Of a stretch of DNA of 64,000 bases, positions 58,804 through 64,000 are shown one piece after another (positions within the stretch are counted from its first letter, which is position 1; every line of letters starts with the position of its first letter). The DNA comes from Clytia hemisphaerica (Eukaryota; Cnidaria; Hydrozoa; Leptothecata; Clytiidae). The notes under the pieces were generated by a model, which saw nothing but the letters and a program-made list of their open reading frames with translations, did no database searches and was not told the origin of the DNA. The stretch is from positions 1,868,080 to 1,932,079 of the forward strand of contig CACVBU010000910.1 of NCBI GenBank assembly GCA_902728285.1, written 5' to 3'. The translations under genes and the position numbers were made by a program.

Positions 58804-59112
58804 ATCATGATGTTTTTTGTTATAGCCTTTCTCGATTTATTGAAAGACACTCTGTTGATATCATTTTAGGCGACATCAACCTTGATGGATTCAAATCAAA
58901 CCAAGATCACCTGTTGAGTCAAATCTTTCAAAATAATGATTTGGTTACCGATTTTCCAACCCATATTGATGGAAATATGCTGGATGACATTTGAGTGTTA
59001 GAAGATTTGAAAATTCGATTTGAGCTGCACGTCATACGAAAATGTGTCAATATATCAGACCACGACGCTGTAAAGATATCTTTGAAAATAAACAGAGCCA
59101 ACTTGGGAAGTT
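58804..59112 (+). pseudogene. Helitron endonuclease, C-terminal fragment
   Basis: FSRFIERHSVDIILGDINLD (LGDxN motif), LLSQIFQNNDLVTDFPTHID and ISDHDAVKISLK (SDH motif) are the C-terminal motifs of the endonuclease family. One in-frame stop after GNMLDDI. Ends with TAG (59110-59112). Confidence 0.85.
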
Positions 59113-59889
59113 AGAAATGCCTTTGCACTGAAGGGGAGGCACAAGGGAGGTTGGGGATGGGGTGACCTTTATTCTTTTGTGATTAATTATGGAAGGTCTG
59201 ATACTTAAGATGTAGGGTGGGGTGGTCAAAATTGTAAAAGAAGAGAGGTATTTCAGCTTTTTTCTTACTTACTAGCTTTTAATTACATTAACGAAATGGC
59301 CTATCCCATAAGGCAGACATCGAAAAATTATTTTGTTCCCGTCGCAGCGTGTCTTAAAAATACATGCGGGTGGGTGATCGTTAAAAAGTCGGGTTTTTTC
59401 TAATCGATAACCCAAAATACTGAAATTTGCTTCCTTTCTGTCATGCTTCACTCGAACCCACAAAATAGATCTAATTTTATTACGCACGGAGCGAGCGTTA
59501 GCGAGCGGAGTGCGACTCTTTTGGCAAACGCATGCGCGTAAGCAAAATTTACAAAATTTCAATGATATGCGGGCCCAAAAAATGAAATTCAGTTTTTTTT
59601 CACGATTTTTTTCGTCTAGCCGCTATTCCACCATGTTTAGCCTCTGGAATGTTTAAATTTTGAAAATTTCGTCAAAATTAGCTTTTTTAAGAGAAGTCGT
59701 TGCAGTGTCAATCTTTCGCAAATTTAAAAACCCACTTTCCCTTGGAAAAAATTGACTTTTTTTGTTTTTTTGGGACCCTTGGGGCATAAGGTACCTGTTG
59801 ACCGCAAAAATTTCAAAATTCGCGAATTGAGCGTTGACAACATTAGGGGTAAATAAAGGAACCCACTGACGTCACGGGTTTGGGAAAAA

Positions 59890-60225
59890 CTTCAAAATGC
59901 GATATCTCGAGTTTGAAGAAGAGTGGAGAGGTCGTTGACCCCTCATTTTATCGGGAATTTTATGGGGAATGAGATGAGAGGGTTTATAAGGCTTGAGTAG
60001 GACTTTCAAATTTGGCTGAATTTTTAGCCATTTTCAGCTGATTACGTCATCAAAATAGAAAACATGCGATATCTCGAGTTTGAAGAAGAGTTGAGAGGTC
60101 GTTGACCCCTCATTAGATCGAAAACTTTATGGAGAATAAGATGGGTTTGGAAAGGAGTTTGGAAATGGCTAACCCCTCTTTGGATCGGAAAATTTATCGA
60201 AAATGCAATGAGAGAGGGGTGTTAT
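59890..60225. repeat. Direct repeats, about 165-bp unit
   Basis: atgcgatatctcgagtttga starts at about 59898 and 60063. Both are followed by agaagagtkgagaggtcgtt and gacccctcattn-atcg. A third, shorter unit (aatggctaacccctctttgg atcg) follows at about 60165. Confidence 0.85.
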
Positions 60226-60821
60226 GAGCCCTTAGGACGACTTTAAATAAAAATTGGTTAACATTTGGGTAAGCAGCAGAAAATCAAAACAAAACAGCCG
60301 AAAAGAACTGAACTCTCGGAATAAATAATGGAAAAACGTAAAAAAGACTATTTTTTGATGAGCTCTTACTCCATTCTTTCCAAAAAGTCAGTGAAATTAA
60401 AACTGATTCAATATATAGAAATTATTACAAAACTACTCGACAAACACGTGACACGACCCAAAGCAAATAAAATTCAGCTTTCGGCACTTTCGTTCGTTTC
60501 GTGAAAACCAAACAGTTCTTTTTATCAATGTATGCATAAAAACTTGAAATTCTTTAATACTTATTTTCAAGAATATTTTCCATAACAAAACGAGGGAAAT
60601 TCAATGTCTTTGATTAAACCAGGTAACGAGGGATTTTTGTAAAAACTCTTTTGTGTCTCTCCCAATTCTCCACAAAACTGTTTTGAATCTCATTTAGAAG
60701 CTTCTGACCACAAAAATTTTCTAACATAACTTCGAATGTTTTCGAATCTATAATTCGAATCTAACAAGATTTTCGAACAAAAGCATTCGAAATTATAGAG
60801 ACCCGGAAGTTATTTTCCATT

Positions 60822-60960
60822 TTTTAACTTTGGAATTTTTGTTTCCTTTAGCTTTCCGAGTTATTTTTTATTTTCTAACTCGGGAAATTGTGCTTCCTTT
60901 AACTATCCAAGTTATTTTTCTTTTTTTAACTCGGGAATTTTTGCTTCCTTTAACTTTCTA
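60822..60960. repeat. Tandem repeat, about 58-bp unit, 2.5 copies
   Basis: Three rounds of ttttaactyggraatttt-g-ttcctttaact, separated by (c/t)ccgagttattttt or tccaagttatttttc. Confidence 0.8.
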
Positions 60961-61598
60961 TAAATAGATTAAATCTATTGAATTTTATCAATATTATTTA
61001 TAATTATATTATATTTATAAGAAAATTATGTTAAAACAAATAAAATAAAGTTTTTGTTTTTCAAGAATTCGTTAAAAATTAAGGTACCTTTTATGAATTT
61101 TAATTTTGGAATTTTTGCAGTACATTTATTCTGAAATTCGAGATATTGCACCCTGAAACTTTTTCAGTTCATTCGTTTTCCTTGGAAATTTCTCACAATA
61201 ACTTTCAATAAGTTAAGCATCTTGTAAAAACCCCCGTTTTTGGTAATAAGTTGGAGAATTGATATTTCACAGAAAAGTGCTACCAAGGGGTATTTCGGGT
61301 CCCATATCTTCCGAAGGACTTTTTTGTTTGCCTTGAAATTTAACAAACTTCTTAACCTAAGGTTGAACTACCACTGGTGTAAAAATGAACGTTATAGTAT
61401 AAGTAGAAAAAAAAGCTCAATTTTTACAATTGCAAATTTAACCGCTAAAAATCGCGAATTTTTCAACCAAAAATATATTCAAATATAGCGCTTTTGATTC
61501 TCTAAAACAAGCAAAAAAAATTTCTATAATTATATTTGACTATCAAAAGTTACAGGCATTCTTGTTTCCACTGCCAATTATATCTGGACTTTAATTAA

Positions 61599-62895
61599 TC
61601 TATATATTAATAGCGGTATTCTGTATGTCGTTTTGTCTGTCTGTTATACTTTCGTTTTCGCACGCAATGTTTTTGTTCTTTAAAAAAATGACTTTTGCTT
61701 CTTGCTCCACAAATGTGTTAAATCAGATTCGCGCCGTATTATAAAGACTTTGAGTTGTTCGATAAGTTTGTTTTGATTGATAGATTATAATTTCTGCCCA
61801 GACGTGCCCGAGGCCGCCGCTTATTTTTTTTTTATTTTTTTCTCTCTATTCTTTTGTTTTATGTTTTCGAATGTAATTAACGATCTTATTTGATTTGAGA
61901 CATTCGAATTCGTTTCAAAACAAAACAAAAGAAAATCTTTCAAACAAAATCTGTTATAGAAAAGAACAAATTTAAAACATTTAAAACATAAGAATCACAA
62001 GACAAGTTTGTTGGAACAACTAAACAGCAACATTAACAATACATTCGAAAGGCGGTATAAACAAAAGATCTTTCTTCGTAAAAAGGGACTTATAAACATC
62101 TATGTCGATAGTTATATTGCTGTAAATCTAAGTCGTTCATTGTTGAATTCAAAAAGTTATGACGAAGTTTTATAAAAAGCAACAAAATTTCGCTATCACG
62201 CTTTTCTAGCTGCGTGTCCTAGTTCTCTGACTTTCGGCCCTCGGACTCTTAGCGAGACTAACAGAAGACGAAACAAGCGAAATTTTGTGAAGTTTACTTC
62301 CCTTATTGGGACTAATTTGATTAAATTGCTATCTTTCTGGGGGTAAAAAGTTGAATTTTTTTCCCTATTTTTACCGACTCTTAGTGGGACTGAAGTTTGA
62401 TTTCCTGATTTGTCCAACCCTTGCAGGGACTGCCATTTTTAAAAAGGCATCCTTAAGAACGGCTCATGCCCGTATCCTTCTCTTGCCTCAGTACCCACGG
62501 GCTGCCTTTTTTCGACGAATCTCGTGCCAGGTCTATAATTTTACTCCTCTTATCTTGACATCAAAGTTTTCCTAATCCTCAACAACTACGGCAAATGTAA
62601 AGCGAGCGAAGCGAGAAAAAAATCTAATTTCAAAGCCGTTTCGGACGTCGCAGGTCGCCGGTATGGTATAGTTTGAATAACGCCCTTTCTGATCATTTTT
62701 GCATGAATTTAAAAATCTTTTTCAAAATATGGTTAAAAGATACGTGACCTGGGAGGGACAGAGTTCAACTTTGAAGAGAATTTTTGCCTTTAATTTTGAC
62801 TTCATCGTATTTTAAGCCAGCTTCCCAACATCCAAAGGACTTTAAAATGCGTTCAGCAACAGCCAAACCGGCGTGCGACGCCGGGTACCGGCTAG
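61599..62895 (+). mobile_element. Non-autonomous Helitron, copy B (1.3 kb)
   Basis: Starts A|TCTATATATTAATAGCGG (61599) and ends with the hairpin CCGGCGT GCG ACGCCGG, then GTACCGGCTAG|T (62895). The interior is homologous to copy A in inverse orientation (cgctatcacgcttttctagc / aaaaaagcgtgatagcgc; ttcttgctccacaaatgtgt; ggctgccttttttcgacgaa). It serves as the empty site for the TTAA element in copy A. Confidence 0.88.
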
Positions 62896-63410
62896 TATGG
62901 TTTATTTACATAAAGGCTATTAAGGTTACAGATAGGTCAATTTGATTATTTTTAAAAAGTATCATTAATTGTTTATCATCCTTTCTTTGATGAAATTGGA
63001 CTGGAGTGGTTAAAGTGCAATTCAATGGCTTTCTAAATATTTAATTACTTTTTCGACATATTTTTCTAATTTGGAATTATGACGCGATTTCAAAAGACGA
63101 ACTTTGAACTTTGACGAGTTACTCTTCAAAATCTACTGAATATTTTTCAATGAAATCTTTTGTATTCGAAAGCCCTTGTTCTCCCCTACAAAACTGTGCT
63201 CCGCTTTATCATTTACACGCCCCATTCAAAAGATATTTAACTTTTCATGTTATGCGATGTTAAAAAACAGGTTTTTCACGCTTAAAGCGAGTTTTCTCCA
63301 CAACAAAACCTCGAATCAACAATCGGAGGCACGGTTTTGCTATTCAACCTTTTCTGAATAGAATGACGTAGGTTTCAGAAATATCGACCAACCAGATCTT
63401 GTAGAGTACT
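62896..63410. other. Stretch without a recognised gene
   Basis: AT-rich flank. The frame at 63176-63361 has no domain. Confidence 0.35.
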
Positions 63411-63944
63411 CTCGGGTGCCTAATAAACGTACATGTACGTTTATTTTTTTCATGTCAAATTTCCCGCCTGTACGCACCTTATTAGGAACTGTACGTTTAT
63501 TTATTCTGAAGAATTTTCCCGCCTGTACGTTTATTCCCTCCTGTACGTTTATTTATTTTCACCCAATATCGCCCAATTCATACTGCAAAATTTTTTTATT
63601 TTTTGTTCAAGTAAGATATGTTGAAAGGCCGTTAATTACATTCGAACGTACTGTGGGAGATTTCGAGTGTTACAAGAGTAAATTCGAACGTTTTGCTAAT
63701 TTAGTACTTGTCATTGATCTATAAGAAATATACCTATACTTAAGTTAGTCGTTTCGACCTGGATGTTCTACTTTTGAGAAATTGGAAGATTTTTCCCTGT
63801 ACGTTTATTTTAGCCTGTACGTTTATTTATTTTAGCTCTGATTTCTCGCCTGTACTTTTATTTCAGGCTGTACGTTTATTAATTCCAATTTTATTCTCTC
63901 CCCCGTACGTTTATTTTGGACTGTACGTTTATTAGGCACCCGAG
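63411..63944. mobile_element. MITE built from repeated TGTACGTTTATT motifs, 534 bp
   Basis: Perfect 23-bp inverted ends (first 20: CTCGGGTGCCTAATAAACGT). TA lies next to both ends, with two extra bases (CT) at the left. Inside, TGTACGTTTATT or a one-base variant occurs about ten times in the same orientation (near 63434, 63489, 63524, 63542, 63798, 63815, 63853, 63871, 63903, 63921). The left terminus holds the inverse copy. Plus-strand frames across it encode only this repeat. Confidence 0.9.
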
Positions 63945-64000
63945 TAACCTTTCAAAGTTGGTATGTACACTGGATTTTTGAAGAAATTGTGATTCTGAGA

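Larger units (their letters stand above)
47884..59112 (+). mobile_element. Autonomous-type Helitron, 5'-truncated and decayed, with nested insertions
   Basis: On the plus strand the order is the end of the Rep domain, the helicase, then an apurinic-type endonuclease. Motifs occur in the expected order across 47884-51078, 54926-55186 and 58804-59112. The HUH part of Rep is missing upstream. The endonuclease is split by a pogo-like element (51079-54923) and by a foldback element (55189-58801). Many stops and frameshifts are present. No matching terminal hairpin/CTRR was found after 59112. Confidence 0.85.
59113..61598. other. Stretch with local direct repeats, no recognised gene
   Basis: 59890-60225 holds two close copies and a third weaker one of a roughly 165-bp unit (atgcgatatctcgagtttga then agaagag..gagaggtcgttgacccctca). 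60822-60960 holds about 2.5 copies of a roughly 58-bp unit (ttttctaactcgggaa...gcttcctttaact). 59490-59515 is a GC-rich gagcgagcgttagcgagcgg tract. The 96-codon frame at 59272-59562 (minus) has no domain. Confidence 0.5.

Noticed and set aside
59272-59562. 96-codon minus-strand ORF with cysteines
   Set aside because: The cysteines are not spaced as a zinc finger, and the frame crosses a GC-rich repeat tract; no family match.

Overview
This is animal nuclear DNA: AT-rich, with intron-split genes carrying normal GT/AG splice sites, no operons, and a very high load of transposable elements (TEs). The TE mix (BEL/Pao, P-superfamily, Helitron, pogo-like, TTAA-target elements, intron-bearing integrase-core genes) and a RAG1/Transib-like gene suggest a marine invertebrate, most likely a cnidarian. 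That placement is inference.

Layout. 1-5.2 kb: a BEL/Pao retrotransposon on the minus strand, broken by frameshifts, with a fresh 27-bp minisatellite in its leader. 6.67-7.56 kb: an intact orphan gene. 8-10.3 kb: a MITE, three exact 204-bp tandem units each containing a tRNA-like sequence, and a 48-bp minisatellite. 10.4-15.0 kb: a complete four-exon minus-strand gene (1,018 codons, no stops, all splice phases agree). It carries the D-D-E, zinc and zinc-knuckle landmarks of the RAG1/Transib recombinase superfamily behind a duplicated N-terminal module I do not recognise. 15-26 kb: fragments (GPCR-like, LINE ORF1-like), MITEs, and an intron-bearing integrase-core pseudogene split by a foldback element. 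26.0-26.4 kb: a RING-finger exon. 27.1-29.4 kb: a non-autonomous Helitron that itself contains a TTAA-flanked element.

29.72-37.90 kb: a complete 8.2-kb P-superfamily transposon with 34-bp perfect terminal inverted repeats and a 7-bp target duplication. Its plus-strand THAP transposase is decayed. A second, opposing two-exon gene (C2H2 zinc finger, 392 aa) starts at the other terminus and is fully intact. 38-47 kb: MITEs, a dispersed repeat, and an unrecognised zinc-finger gene or pseudogene. 47.9-59.1 kb: a decayed Helitron with helicase and endonuclease. The endonuclease is interrupted by a pogo/Tigger-like transposon (51.08-54.92 kb), then by a 3.6-kb foldback element (55.19-58.80 kb) that is itself interrupted by a 1-kb element. 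59.1-64 kb: tandem repeats, a second copy of the non-autonomous Helitron, and a MITE carrying about ten copies of one 12-bp motif.

The two most interesting loci are the intact RAG1/Transib-like gene and the two-gene P element. Host-type genes with no TE signature are few: the 6.67-kb gene, the RAG1-like gene and the RING exon.
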